64,000 bases of DNA from Pelagicoccus enzymogenes (lineage in GTDB: Bacteria > Verrucomicrobiota > Verrucomicrobiia > Opitutales > Opitutaceae), in contig NZ_JACYFG010000051.1 in the NCBI RefSeq assembly GCF_014803405.1, positions 310,001 through 374,000 on the forward strand. Reading direction: 5' to 3'. How positions within the stretch are numbered: position 1 is the first letter of the stretch; each line of letters starts with the position of its first letter. Both the position numbers and the translations under genes were made by a program. The notes beneath the pieces were generated by a model. The model did not search any database. It saw only the letters and a list, made by a program, of their open reading frames with translations, and was not told the DNA's origin. Below are positions 34,641-44,900 of the stretch, piece by piece.

Positions 34641-35705
34641 TCAAGCTTCTGCTTGCAGGGTCACGCTTTTGACGAGGGCGTAAACGGGACGCTGGGGAGC
34701 GAGCAGGAGCCTTTGGGCGGAACGGCGGGTGACGAGGGCGTAGAGGGTTCCGCCTTGGCATGAAAGCTGGACCAGAACCTGGCTGGCCGAGTGCTCGTGC
34801 ACGGATCGCACGGTGGCGGAAATCTGGTTCAGGATGCTGGTCTCAGGGAGGAGCGAGAGGCTAAGGCCGACATCCCTTCCGCGGATGAGGATGCATTTTG
34901 GAAGCTCGCGCGGCAGGTTGGCGGCTGATACGAGTAGCGGGCCGATCGCGGTATCAAGCTCGGCCAAACCCTCTTCCGGCAAGTCGCGACGAGAGCGAAT
35001 CTCTACGATGGAGAAGGGGTCGCTGCCGTCGGCGATCTGGGTAGGTGTGAGGACCTGGCGGGTTACGGCATTGGAGGTGATGCGTCCGTTTTCCAAGCGG
35101 AGCGCGTGGCTGCTCAGGCGGGCTGCTTCCACGAGGTTGTGGGTGACGTAGAGGGCGGGGATTTGGAAACTGCGAAAGATGCGTTCCAGCTCGTCGAGCA
35201 ATTGGGAACGAGCGGTTTCGTCGACGGCGGACAGCGGCTCGTCGAGGAAGAGGATTTGAGGGTTGGAGGCGATGGCCCGAGCGATGGCTACCCGTTGGCG
35301 CTCGCCGCCGGAGAGGCTTTGCGGATTGCGTTCCAGCAGGTGCTGGATGCGGGTGACTTGGGCGATTTCCTCGAGCGGGAAGAGTTCTCCGTCGAGGGAT
35401 CGCTTGCGAGCGTAGTTGAGGTTTTGGGCTACGCTGAGGTGGTGGAAGAGGGCGGCATGCTGAAAAACGTAGCCAATGCGGCGGAAGTGAGGGGCGAGGC
35501 TGTGACCCTCCTTGAGCCATGCCTCTTCGCCGACTTGGATGGAGCCGAGGGCCGTCTTCTCCAGACCGGCCAAGCAACGGAGCAAGGTGGATTTGCCGGC
35601 TCCCGAGTGTCCCACGATGGCGGTGACCGAGTCGGCAGGGAGGTCGGCCTTGGCAGCGAGGTAGAAGTCCCCTTTTCTCAACTGGAGGTCGAAGCTGATC
35701 TTCAT
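34641..35705 (-). CDS. modC: Molybdate-type ABC transporter ATP-binding protein ModC
   Basis: The 354-residue ATPase shows Walker A 'VGHSGAGKSTLLRC', the Q-loop 'IGYVFQHAALF', the signature 'QSLSGGERQRVAIA' and Walker B 'ILFLDEPLSAVD', followed by the H-loop 'LYVTHN'. A C-terminal TOBE/Mop-like domain (about 285-354, 'ISATVRSVHEHSASQVLVQL') binds the oxyanion and regulates the pump. Length is typical of ModC (about 350). The start overlaps modB by 4 nt. In known systems it energises import of molybdate or tungstate. Vanadate is chemically similar, and the haloperoxidase gene just upstream raises that possibility. Confidence 0.9.
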   Translation of the reverse strand: MKISFDLQLRKGDFYLAAKADLPADSVTAIVGHSGAGKSTLLRCLAGLEKTALGSIQVGEEAWLKEGHSLAPHFRRIGYVFQHAALFHHLSVAQNLNYARKRSLDGELFPLEEIAQVTRIQHLLERNPQSLSGGERQRVAIARAIASNPQILFLDEPLSAVDETARSQLLDELERIFRSFQIPALYVTHNLVEAARLSSHALRLENGRITSNAVTRQVLTPTQIADGSDPFSIVEIRSRRDLPEEGLAELDTAIGPLLVSAANLPRELPKCILIRGRDVGLSLSLLPETSILNQISATVRSVHEHSASQVLVQLSCQGGTLYALVTRRSAQRLLLAPQRPVYALVKSVTLQAEA

Positions 35706-36382
35706 CGTTGGAAGAAGCGGTTGCTTCGGTTGAGGGCGTAGATGGGAACGAGCAGGAGGAAGCTGAGGGCCAGTACGGTGCCAGCGAGGAGGTGGGCTTT
35801 CCCGTACTCCAGCATTTCCACGCTTTCGTAGATAGCGATGGAGAGGGTTCGGGTTTCGCCGGGGATGCTGCCGCCGATCATGAGCACGACTCCAAATTCT
35901 CCGAGGGTGTGGGCGAAGCCGAGGACGGTCGCGGTCAGGATGCCGCCCTTGGCTTGGGGAAGGGCTATGCTGAAAAAGCGGTCCAGCGGTGAGGCTCCGA
36001 GGGTGGCTGCGGCCTCTCGCTGCTCGGAACTGAGGGACGCGAAGGCGTTTTGCAGGGGTTGAGCCACGAAGGGAAGGGAGTAGAGTAAGGAACCGATGAC
36101 GAGGCCGGGAAAGGAGAAGACGAGGGCGGGGCCCCCCAAGGCGGCCGAGAGCTGCCCGATGGGGCCGCTAGGAGCCAGGCAGACCAGCAGGTAGAAGCCC
36201 AGCACGCTGGGAGGTAGCACGAGAGGGAGGGCGACGATCGCTTCCAGGAAGGGTTTGAAGCGAGAGCGGGTGTGGGCCAGCCACCATGCAAGCGGGGCGC
36301 AGAGTAAAAGCAGCAGAGCGGTGGTGACGGCGGCTAGCTTGAGGGTGAGGGCTAGCGGAATCCAGATTTCGGATACGTTCAT
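35702..36382 (-). CDS. modB: Molybdate-type ABC transporter permease ModB
   Basis: The 226-residue integral membrane protein has about five hydrophobic helices. It carries the ABC permease coupling motif in 'EAAATLGASPLDRFFSIALP' (EAA...G......I..P), which docks to ModC. The N-terminal 'LALTLKLAAVTTALLLLLCA' and the 'PSVLGFYLLVCL' loop are typical of ModB. It is the middle gene of a three-gene operon, with 4-nt overlaps to modA (36379-36382) and modC (35702-35705). Length is normal for ModB. The transported anion is not decided by the permease sequence. Confidence 0.92.
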   Translation of the reverse strand: MNVSEIWIPLALTLKLAAVTTALLLLLCAPLAWWLAHTRSRFKPFLEAIVALPLVLPPSVLGFYLLVCLAPSGPIGQLSAALGGPALVFSFPGLVIGSLLYSLPFVAQPLQNAFASLSSEQREAAATLGASPLDRFFSIALPQAKGGILTATVLGFAHTLGEFGVVLMIGGSIPGETRTLSIAIYESVEMLEYGKAHLLAGTVLALSFLLLVPIYALNRSNRFFQR

Positions 36383-37092
36383 GGGGTGCGATAGCCGTCG
36401 GCGACAATGATAGCCTGGGCGTGTGGGCTTTGGCAGAATTTCAGAAAGGCCAGGGTTTCCGCTCGCGTGTTCAGGGCAATCGCTTGCTGGGCGATAGGAG
36501 CGTGCAAGTCGGGGGCTACGAGGATGTATTCCCTTTCGGCGATCCCAAGCTGTCGTAGTTGGGAGTAGGATACGAAGGCGGAGTCGGCCGCGCCGCTTTG
36601 CGCGAAGGTGAAGGCTTGGGCAACGCTGACAGCGGTAACGGTGCGGTGAGGAGGGAAGGGAAGGCGCTCGGTGGCTTCAGCAGCCGCGGCTCCGAAGGGG
36701 GCAAGTTGAGCATTGGCTCGGGCGAGGGTCTGGGTTTGGGAGAAGGCGGCTGCTTGGGATCCAGGCTGCCAAAAGGCGAGGACGCCGAGGGCGAAGGTGA
36801 AACGGGTTTCAGGAGGGGCGATTTTCAATTCCTCCAACTTTTTGGGGCGTTCGACGTCGGCGGAGAAAAAGGCGTCGAAGGCAGCTCCCTTGGCGATCTG
36901 GGCATAGAGCTTGCCGCTAGATCCGGGGATGAGGACGAGCTCGGCCTCGGGGTGCTCGCCTTGGTAGGCAGCGGCGATTTTCGACAGCGTTTGGTGGAAA
37001 TTTGAGGCGACCGCGATTCGCAGCGACGCTTCTCCGATCAGCGGTGCGCTGATCGCCAGTGCGGCGGCGATGGCGAGAAGGTGGCGGGTCAT
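36379..37092 (-). CDS. modA: Molybdate-type periplasmic binding protein ModA
   Basis: The 237-residue product has a Sec signal peptide ('LLAIAAALAISAPLIGEA') after ATG 37092 and then 'LRIAVASNFHQTLSKIAAAY', the family's N-terminal strand and anion-binding loop. It continues with 'PGSSGKLYAQIAKGAAFDAF' and 'FSADVERPKKL', the Ser-rich loops that hold the oxyanion in ModA. Residues in these loops are compatible with tetrahedral anions, but the sequence alone does not separate molybdate, tungstate and vanadate. It opens the modABC operon and is divergent from the haloperoxidase fusion gene, with 166 nt between starts. Confidence 0.9.
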   Translation of the reverse strand: MTRHLLAIAAALAISAPLIGEASLRIAVASNFHQTLSKIAAAYQGEHPEAELVLIPGSSGKLYAQIAKGAAFDAFFSADVERPKKLEELKIAPPETRFTFALGVLAFWQPGSQAAAFSQTQTLARANAQLAPFGAAAAEATERLPFPPHRTVTAVSVAQAFTFAQSGAADSAFVSYSQLRQLGIAEREYILVAPDLHAPIAQQAIALNTRAETLAFLKFCQSPHAQAIIVADGYRTP

Positions 37093-37258
37093 GCTAGCTA
37101 GGCTGTTGTGGGGTAGGGGCTTGGGCAAGTTTAAGATCGAGGCGATTTTTGTTCAGGGAATGCCGAGCTATTGGTGTTGAGCTGGGAGCCCTTCTGGAGC
37201 GCCAGTCGCTTCTGTTTTGTCCATCCATCCCCCTGCCTTCAACGAGACCCGTTCCCTG

Positions 37259-40200
37259 ATGTTCTCTTTTTTCCGATCGTGCGGCTGCATCTCGCTCGCC
37301 GTTTCCTTTCTCGCTCTTGCATCCCGCGATGCGTTTAGCGCTTTCTCCGACGTGAGCGGACAGATGGGGATTTCGTATTTGCATTCCCGCAAAACCGATC
37401 CGGTCAACAATCATGGGGGCGCCGCGGTGGTCGACGTGAATGGGGACGGGCACTCGGACTTGATATTTGCCCGTTATGGCAAGGCTCCGCTTCTCTACGT
37501 TAACGACGGGACGGGAAGCTTTTCGGAGGAAGCGGCGGCTCGCGGTCTGGGCGGCGCTCTGGATGCAGCAGGTTTTGGAGCGGGAGATTTCGATAATGAC
37601 GGGGATCAGGATCTCTACCTTTCGGTGCACCGGGGCAGTCGATTCTTCCTCTATATCAATGACGGAACCGGGAATTTCACCGAAGAAGCAGTCGCTCGCG
37701 GAGCCGACCTCGCAGTCAGCGAGAGCGATCACCAGGCTTACAGCGTTGGACTCGTCGACTACGATTTGGACGGTTTTCTTGACCTCTACGTGAGCGAATG
37801 GGGAATCGAGGTCGACGGGGAGCGCGCCCTGCACTCTGCCTTGCTGCGGAATCGGGGAACGGAGGCGCCTGGCCATTTCGAAGTCGTCACCGAACAAGCA
37901 GGTCTCCTGCAACCTGTGAAGACGACGCGGCAAAACGGTTTTTCTACCGCGTGGTCTGACTTCGACGGGGACGGTTGGCCGGACTTGGCGTTGGTCGCCG
38001 ACTACGGCAAGAGTCAAATGTATTGGAACGATGGAGACGGAACCTTCACTCAGAGCACGAAGTCTTCGGGAGTGGGCTTCGACGAGAACGGAATGGGCGT
38101 TGCGGTGGCGGACTACGATGGGGACGGCTTGCTCGATTTTTATGTGAGCTCCATCTACGACGAGTTTTCCAACGAGAAAAAGGGAAGCCATACGGGGAAC
38201 AAGCTCTACAAGAACATGGGCGGGCGGAACTTCCAAGAGGTTTCGGTGCCTGCGGGCGTGAGCCGCACGGGTTGGGGCTGGGGAGCGGCGTTTTTCGAAT
38301 ACGATAACGACGGGTGGTTCGATTTGGTGGTGACCAATGGTATGCCGATCGCGGAGGGCGCCGACCGCAACACCACTCCTTACGCGGATGCGGACGACGA
38401 CCCGACGACCCTGTTTCGCAATCTCGGGGACGGCACTTTTCAGAACGCGACAGTTCCTTCCGGCATTGCGGACAAGCGCTACGGGAAGGCCCTGCTGGTG
38501 CTGGATTGGGACTCGGATGGAGACGAGGATTTGGTCGTAGTGAATTCCCACTCCGACCCCGTGTTCTACGAAAGCGACGCCTCCGAAAACGGCAACGACT
38601 GGATACGGCTAACCTTGAAAGGACAGGTCTCGAATGCCGACGCGATTGGGGCAACGGTCGTCGTGACGGATGGAGGCATGTCCCGCACCCTTAGCTACAA
38701 TCCGAGCAATGCCTATATTGGCCAACGCGAAGCGGCATTGCATTTTGGTCTAGGGGCGAGCGACGGGGTGGTCGATTCGATCACGATCAGCTGGCCGACG
38801 GGCTTGAGGCAGACGATCGAGAACGTATCCGCTAATCAAGTACTGGAATTGGTGGAGCCGTCGAACGCTCCTTTGCCTCCACGCATTAGTAGTCAGCCGG
38901 TAGCGGAGGACAGCTACCGCTTCGGCTCGCCGTTGGACTTGTCAGTGGAGGCTACCGGTTCGCCGACTCCCTTGTTCGTCTGGGAGAAAGACGGGGAAAC
39001 GATAGAGGGTGAGAGCGCTTCGCGTCTGCGTCTCAAGCGCTTGGCGCCGTTCGATGCGGGGACCTATCGAGTGAAGGCGATCAATGCCGGCGGCAGCGTT
39101 TACAGCGCGGAGGTAGAGGTGCGGCTAGATATTGACCTGTCCTCTCACTCGGTTGCCCGCTGGTGGAACGAATTCATGCTGGAAGCGATCCGCAAGGACT
39201 TCCCGGATCCGACCAAGCACAGCCGCAACTTGTATCATGTTTCGGCTGCCATGTGGGATGCCTATTGGGCGTACGAGGAAGAGGCCTGGTCGCGAGCGGT
39301 GCCGATGTTTCATCAAGAGGACGTGGATCAATCTGAGTGGGGCGCGGATCGATTGTCCGCCCAACGGGAGGCGATCAGCCATGCGGCCTACGCGGTGCTT
39401 CGCCATCGCTACCAGAACAGCCCCGGTTCGGAGCGTTCGTTGGCAGGATTTCGTTGGTTGATGGAGCAATACGGGTTCGATCCGGAAGATGATTCGATGG
39501 AAGGCATGTCGCCGGCGGCGGTAGGCAATCGGATTGGAGCCGGTGTATTGGAGGGCAACTACGATGATGGCTCCAATGAACTGAATGGTTACGCAGATAC
39601 GAGTGGATACAAGCCCGTCAACGGATCGCTCGTCTTGGAGCTCTCGGGGACTGACATGAACGATTTGAACCGCTGGCAACCGCTCGCGTTTGACTACGCG
39701 GTTTCGCAAAACGGAATTCCGCTCGGAGCCTTGGTACAAACGTTTCTGGGGGTGAACTGGCGAGAGGTGGCAACCTTTGCCATGGGCAAGCCGACTCACA
39801 ATACCATTGCGTTCGATCCCGGTCCTCCTCCGCTTTGGGGAACGGATACGCACGAGGATTTTGTGGATGCGGCGATCGAGGTGATCCGCTTTTCTTCGTA
39901 TTTGGATCCTCATGACAGCACGCGAATCGACATCTCCCCTGGGGCGCGCCTGAACAATCCTCTGGCAACGAACGAGGGAGTCGGGCGACCGATCAATCCC
40001 GTGACGGGCGAAGCCTACGCTAGCAATTCGGTGAAGCGTGCTGACTACGGTCGTATCTTAGCCGAGTACTGGGCGGATGGACCTGCGTCTGAAACTCCGC
40101 CAGGGCATTGGAATACTTTGCACAACGAGATAAGCGACTTTCCTGACTTTGAACGTCGTTACATGGGACAAGGGGAGGAGCTTTCCGCCTTGGAGTGGGA

Positions 40201-41533
40201 CGTGCGGGCTTACCTCGCTCTCAACGGAGGCATGCACGACGCTGCGGTGGGCGCTTGGGGCTTGAAGGCTCAGTACGACTATTCGCGCCCCATTTCCATG
40301 ATTCGCGGGCTTGCCGGTTTGGGGCAGGCTTCCGATCCAGATGCTCCGCGCTACCATTCGCAAGGGATCAAGCTGGTGCCCGGCTTGATCGAGTTGGTCA
40401 CTGCTGATACCGCTGCGGCGGACCAGAGGCACGAGCGCCTGGCCGATCATGTGGGAGAGATTGCGATCCTCGCTTGGGCGGGAGAGCCGGAGGATTCCCA
40501 CAGCGAAGTGGGCGGCGTTGATTGGATTCTGGCAGCAGATTGGTTTCCCTACCAACGCAGCACCTTCGTGACGCCTGCCTTTGCCGCCTACGTATCAGGG
40601 CACAGCACCTTTAGCCGCAGCGGAGCGGAAGTGATGACACTCTTGACCGGCAGCCCCTTCTTTCCGGGGGGGATCGGCGAGTTTCATTTCCCGCAGGGCG
40701 AGTTCTTGGAATTTGAATACGGGCCCAGTGAAGATGTGACTTTGCAGTGGGCGACTTATTACGACGCTGCTGATCAAGCGGGCATTTCTAGGTTGTATGG
40801 GGGAATCCACGTGCGGGCGGACGATTTCATTGGTCGCACTCTAGGGGCTCGCGTTGGGGTGGAATCCTTTTTGCGGGCCCATGAGCAGAGGAACGCGAAT
40901 CAGAAGGCAACGGGGCTGATTAAAGAAATTCACCACGTCGGAAAGCTCGGTCTAGGAGAGACAAGTCCTTTGGTGCGTATCGACTCTGAGGGTACGCGTT
41001 TGCCTCAGAGGTCAGTGTTCAGCTTGAGCGACCAGAGCTTTCGGGATCGAGACGGAATCTACTTTAGGTTTTCCGGCGACCCAGGAGCAGAAGGCTTCGA
41101 AGCGGGCACGATGGCGATCTCTGGAATTGGCCCCTTGAAAGGCGCGGATTTCGAGGCTCAGCTAAAAGAAGGGGAGAGCCTTGCAGTGGACGTGGAGATC
41201 GAAGCTCTTGAACCGGAATTGGTGTTGGCCTACGCTGAAGGAGCCGGCTTGGGTGCTGGAATATTGGATACCCGCGTCACCGTGTTCTCTATCGCTGCCG
41301 ATGGTGTCGCTACGAAAGTCGCATCGAATGATAATTGGAGATTTAATGATACATCATCGCAGGCGGAGGTGCTGTTGCTCAGGGAGTCTTCGGATAAGGG
41401 ACTACACGAAAAGGATGCGGCGACTTCAGTTGCTCTGGAGGCGGGATTATATCGGTTTGTGCTGGAGGCCGTTTCGGGCGAAGGAACCGTTGTATTAGGG
41501 GTGCGGGGCCAAGCTTGGCGTCATCCGTTTTGA
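37259..41533 (+). CDS. Secreted FG-GAP/ASPIC-UnbV-Ig-vanadium haloperoxidase fusion protein
   Basis: From ATG 37259 the protein has 1424 residues and a signal peptide. It opens with about seven DxDxDG-type FG-GAP/VCBS repeats (about 45-430, e.g. 'DVNGDGHSD', 'DFDNDGDQD'), then an ASPIC/UnbV domain (about 455-540) and an Ig-like domain (about 545-630). From about 635 to 1210 lies a vanadium-dependent haloperoxidase. All vanadate motifs are present: K1003-x6-R1010-P ('KAQYDYSRP'), S1113-G1114-H1115 ('YVSGHSTF'), and S1177-R1178-x5-H1184-x3-D1188 ('SRLYGGIHVRAD'). The C-terminal 200 residues form a beta-rich module with 'NDNW'. Such enzymes oxidise halides with H2O2. A start at 37217 is in frame but less likely. 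It is divergent from modABC. Confidence 0.88.
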   Translation: MFSFFRSCGCISLAVSFLALASRDAFSAFSDVSGQMGISYLHSRKTDPVNNHGGAAVVDVNGDGHSDLIFARYGKAPLLYVNDGTGSFSEEAAARGLGGALDAAGFGAGDFDNDGDQDLYLSVHRGSRFFLYINDGTGNFTEEAVARGADLAVSESDHQAYSVGLVDYDLDGFLDLYVSEWGIEVDGERALHSALLRNRGTEAPGHFEVVTEQAGLLQPVKTTRQNGFSTAWSDFDGDGWPDLALVADYGKSQMYWNDGDGTFTQSTKSSGVGFDENGMGVAVADYDGDGLLDFYVSSIYDEFSNEKKGSHTGNKLYKNMGGRNFQEVSVPAGVSRTGWGWGAAFFEYDNDGWFDLVVTNGMPIAEGADRNTTPYADADDDPTTLFRNLGDGTFQNATVPSGIADKRYGKALLVLDWDSDGDEDLVVVNSHSDPVFYESDASENGNDWIRLTLKGQVSNADAIGATVVVTDGGMSRTLSYNPSNAYIGQREAALHFGLGASDGVVDSITISWPTGLRQTIENVSANQVLELVEPSNAPLPPRISSQPVAEDSYRFGSPLDLSVEATGSPTPLFVWEKDGETIEGESASRLRLKRLAPFDAGTYRVKAINAGGSVYSAEVEVRLDIDLSSHSVARWWNEFMLEAIRKDFPDPTKHSRNLYHVSAAMWDAYWAYEEEAWSRAVPMFHQEDVDQSEWGADRLSAQREAISHAAYAVLRHRYQNSPGSERSLAGFRWLMEQYGFDPEDDSMEGMSPAAVGNRIGAGVLEGNYDDGSNELNGYADTSGYKPVNGSLVLELSGTDMNDLNRWQPLAFDYAVSQNGIPLGALVQTFLGVNWREVATFAMGKPTHNTIAFDPGPPPLWGTDTHEDFVDAAIEVIRFSSYLDPHDSTRIDISPGARLNNPLATNEGVGRPINPVTGEAYASNSVKRADYGRILAEYWADGPASETPPGHWNTLHNEISDFPDFERRYMGQGEELSALEWDVRAYLALNGGMHDAAVGAWGLKAQYDYSRPISMIRGLAGLGQASDPDAPRYHSQGIKLVPGLIELVTADTAAADQRHERLADHVGEIAILAWAGEPEDSHSEVGGVDWILAADWFPYQRSTFVTPAFAAYVSGHSTFSRSGAEVMTLLTGSPFFPGGIGEFHFPQGEFLEFEYGPSEDVTLQWATYYDAADQAGISRLYGGIHVRADDFIGRTLGARVGVESFLRAHEQRNANQKATGLIKEIHHVGKLGLGETSPLVRIDSEGTRLPQRSVFSLSDQSFRDRDGIYFRFSGDPGAEGFEAGTMAISGIGPLKGADFEAQLKEGESLAVDVEIEALEPELVLAYAEGAGLGAGILDTRVTVFSIAADGVATKVASNDNWRFNDTSSQAEVLLLRESSDKGLHEKDAATSVALEAGLYRFVLEAVSGEGTVVLGVRGQAWRHPF

Positions 41534-41922
41534 GAATATTTCCCCGACTTTTTACCGGTAGAGATTAGATGAAAAAAATGTGAAGGGGGAAATGGGGGAG
41601 TGGGGTCCTCCTCTGTCGAACCCTCACTATTGCCCTCCCAGTACGGCTGTTCGAAGCCGTTCTTGTTTCTATTCAACTTTGCAGACTGAATCACTTATCA
41701 ACGCCCCTGTGACTTTCTCCGAGCCCAGCGATTGGCTCTTGTAATATACCCCACGGCGATCGATTGCCCAGTCGAACGCTTTTTGACGAACCCAACCGGA
41801 ACGATCGCCGTAGCGATTGCCCGGATACAAAACGACAAAGCATCGGACTTTGAAACTTTGTAGGCCCCTGTTTGGGGCCAACGAACAAAACCCAAATCGT
41901 GAATTGGTATTCACGCTACCCA
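41534..41922 (+). promoter_or_regulatory. Structured 5' leader of the TonB-dependent receptor gene
   Basis: This 389-nt gap has no convincing gene but several stems. ACGGCGATCG (41753-41762) pairs perfectly with CGATCGCCGT (41802-41811). GGCCCC (41863-41868) pairs with GGGGCC (41874-41879) around a 5-nt loop. GTGAAT/ATTCAC forms a hairpin at about 41899-41914, just before the ATG at 41923. An alternative pairing (ATTGGTA with TACCCAAT) would partly cover the start codon. This could be a cis-acting RNA or operator. No known riboswitch class was recognised. Confidence 0.4.
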
Positions 41923-44900
41923 ATGAATAAATCGATCAAACTAATAAGCAGATATGCATGCCCTAGATCCGCATCTGGAGCCCTCGCTCTCGGTGCTGCG
42001 CTTCTAGTTGCCCCTCTCGGATTCGCCCAGGATGCCGAGGACGAAGACGTCTATGAGCTCTCTCCCTTCACGGTCGAGGGCGAGACGAATTCTGGCTACC
42101 GCGCGACCTCGACCTTGGCCGGTACTCGCATCCGTACTGACCTCAAGGACGTCGGCTCGGCCATCTCCGTTGTTACGGAAGAGTTCCTTCGCGACACGGG
42201 AGCCACCGACAACGAATCGCTCCTCGTCTACACCCCTAGCACGGAAGTAGCGGGCGTAGGTGGTAACTTCGCCGGCGGCGGTGATGGTGGCCGTGTCGAT
42301 TCCGATTCGCAACGTCTTCGTCCTAACGCTTCCACACGCGTGCGTGGCTTGGCGGCGGCGGACAACACTCGCAACTTCTTCGTGACGGATATCCCTTGGG
42401 ATTCCTACAACGTCAACCGCATCGACATTCAGCGCGGTCCGAACTCCATTCTATTTGGTCTTGGATCTCCGGCCGGTGTCATCGAAGCGACCACGAATTC
42501 AGCCAACTACGAAGACGGCGGTCGCGCTGAGATTCGAATCGACGAGTACGATAGCCTTCGCCTCTCGGTCGATTACAACAAGGTGATTTTGGAAGACGAG
42601 TTGGCGGTTCGCGTATCCGCTCTCAACGACAGCCAAAACTTTAAGCAAGACGGGGCGTTCGAAGACGATGAACGTTACTTCTTCGCCCTCAAGTACCAGC
42701 CCAAGGGCCTGCAGACCGAAAGCTCGAATACCACATTCGAAGCGAGCTACGAGTCTGGCGACATCGAAGCTAATCGTCCTCGCATCATCCCTCCCATCGA
42801 CCGCATTACGCCTTGGTTCGACGAGATGGGCAAGGCGGGCTACGACGCGATCACCCTGCAGGACACGGCTCTCACCGTAGGATCCGGCAGCTACTCGCCC
42901 TGGATCACGCCGGCGCTTGGCCGTATCTTCGACGGACCGGTCGCTGTGTTCGACAACGTGAACCACCAGACGCAGTCTTACTACTTCATGCCCTCAGGTA
43001 CGCTTACCACAGGCGCGTACCAGGGGGTAACGTCTTACGACGCGTATGCGAAGCGAGCGAACGACGGAGCAGGCCTTCCCGCGTCAGGAATCGGTGTCTA
43101 CAAGACGACTACGATCGAAGATCCGACCATTTTCGACTTCTACGGCAAGTTGATCGACGGGCCGAACAAGAGCGAATGGCAAAAGTGGGATGCTTACAAT
43201 GTATCCATTTCCCACAACATGTTCGACAACAAGCTCGGCTTCAAAGTGGACCTCGACAAGCAGGACTACGAAGACGGACAGACCAACGTTCTGGACAACG
43301 CTGGCCAGTCGATCACCGTGGATATCATGCAGACCCTGCCGAATGGCACGGATGTTGGCCAGCCCAACCCGAACTTCGGACGCCCCTTCATCGGAGGAGA
43401 TGCTCAGAACAACAACCAGCACTTCCGCGAGCGCGAAAACTTTCGCGTGACCGCGTACTACAGCCATGACTTCAAGGAGTCCGGCAACGAGCAGTTGGGG
43501 AATATCTTGGGCCAGCACAACTTCACCGCGGTGTTCAGCGATTCCAAGTACACGCAACGCTCCGCTAGCTGGATACGGGCAGCTTCCGAGAACATCAACA
43601 GCGGCTCTTCCATTACCCAGGCGAACCGTTACATCGCGAACCTCGTCTACATCGGGCCAAGCTTGCTCAACGCCAGCTCCGCGTCCGGCGCGAACTTGAA
43701 TGCCTTGCAGACGGAATTGATTCCGACCGATGGCGAGTTCGACCTGAACGACGGCAATACTCCTGTTCGCGTTTGGAGCGTACCCGGTGGCGACATCGAC
43801 AACCTCTACCGAAATGGTAACCTCGCTCGCAACAAGACCGAATCCAAGGCGGTTGTCTGGCAAGGCAAGATGTTCGACGGTGTCGTTGTTCCAATGTTTG
43901 GATACCGCGAAGACACGGACGTCGCTACGAATGCGGGGAACGTGCCAGCCCATCCATCCATCTCTGGAGCTCGCCTACCCTTCGACTCCAGCTGGCAGTT
44001 GCCTAGCAGCCCAAGCGATGCGGATCCTGCCAACAACAAGACCTACACCACCGCATCCGGTATCAACCGTACTGAAGGTTTGGTCATCCACTCGCCGCAA
44101 GCCGTCAAGGATGCCCTCGGGGGATGGAACGTTAGCCTGACGTACTCGGACTCGGAAAACTTCCGCCCCGACGCGAGTCGCCGCGACTTGATCGGCGATC
44201 CGATCGCCCCTACCACGGGTGAGACAACCGAAAAGGGTATCGTGATCAGCAGCCCTGACGATCGCTTTATCTTCAAGGTCAATAAGTTCGATACCAAGGT
44301 CTACCAAGACACCCTCAGCGGTTCGTCGATCGGCAACTCCTACATGATTGGGGCCGGTGAAGGTTGGGCTTACCTCTTCGGTCACATGGCCCAGGCGGGA
44401 ATCGAAGATTTCCGCTTCAACTACGCTCTGGTAGATCCGGAGGATCCGGACAGCGCCCGCATCGATCCAAACATCGGCGACTTGCGCTACCAGCCCAAGG
44501 AAGGCCAGTCCATAGCTGACGCCTTGGCTGAGCAGGAAGCAGCGCTTTCCGCTCTCTTCAATACCGCCAACAACCTTGACGATCCGAAGTTTCAGCAGTT
44601 CCTCAACTTCTGGAACCAAGACTGGGATGCGGTTGCGGCGACTCCAGGCTGGGCCGGCGGCGGCGCTGCTTGGGCAGGCGAGCCAGGTCAGTTCGCAGTT
44701 ACGGGTGATACCGTGTCAGAGGGATATGAATACGAACTATTCTTCCAGCCCACCGACAACTGGAACATCACGGTCAACGCCTCCAAGACCGAAGCCAAGC
44801 GACTCAATATCGCAGACTCCTACGCGTCCTTCGTAGAGGACCGCAAGGTTCTCTACGATACAGCGTACGGCGACGTTCGCCTCTGGGGTCCAAGCAACAG

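Noticed and set aside
41669-41923. Three overlapping stop-free minus-strand frames
   Set aside because: All frames are open at once, compositions are unlike proteins, and the region is better explained as a structured leader.
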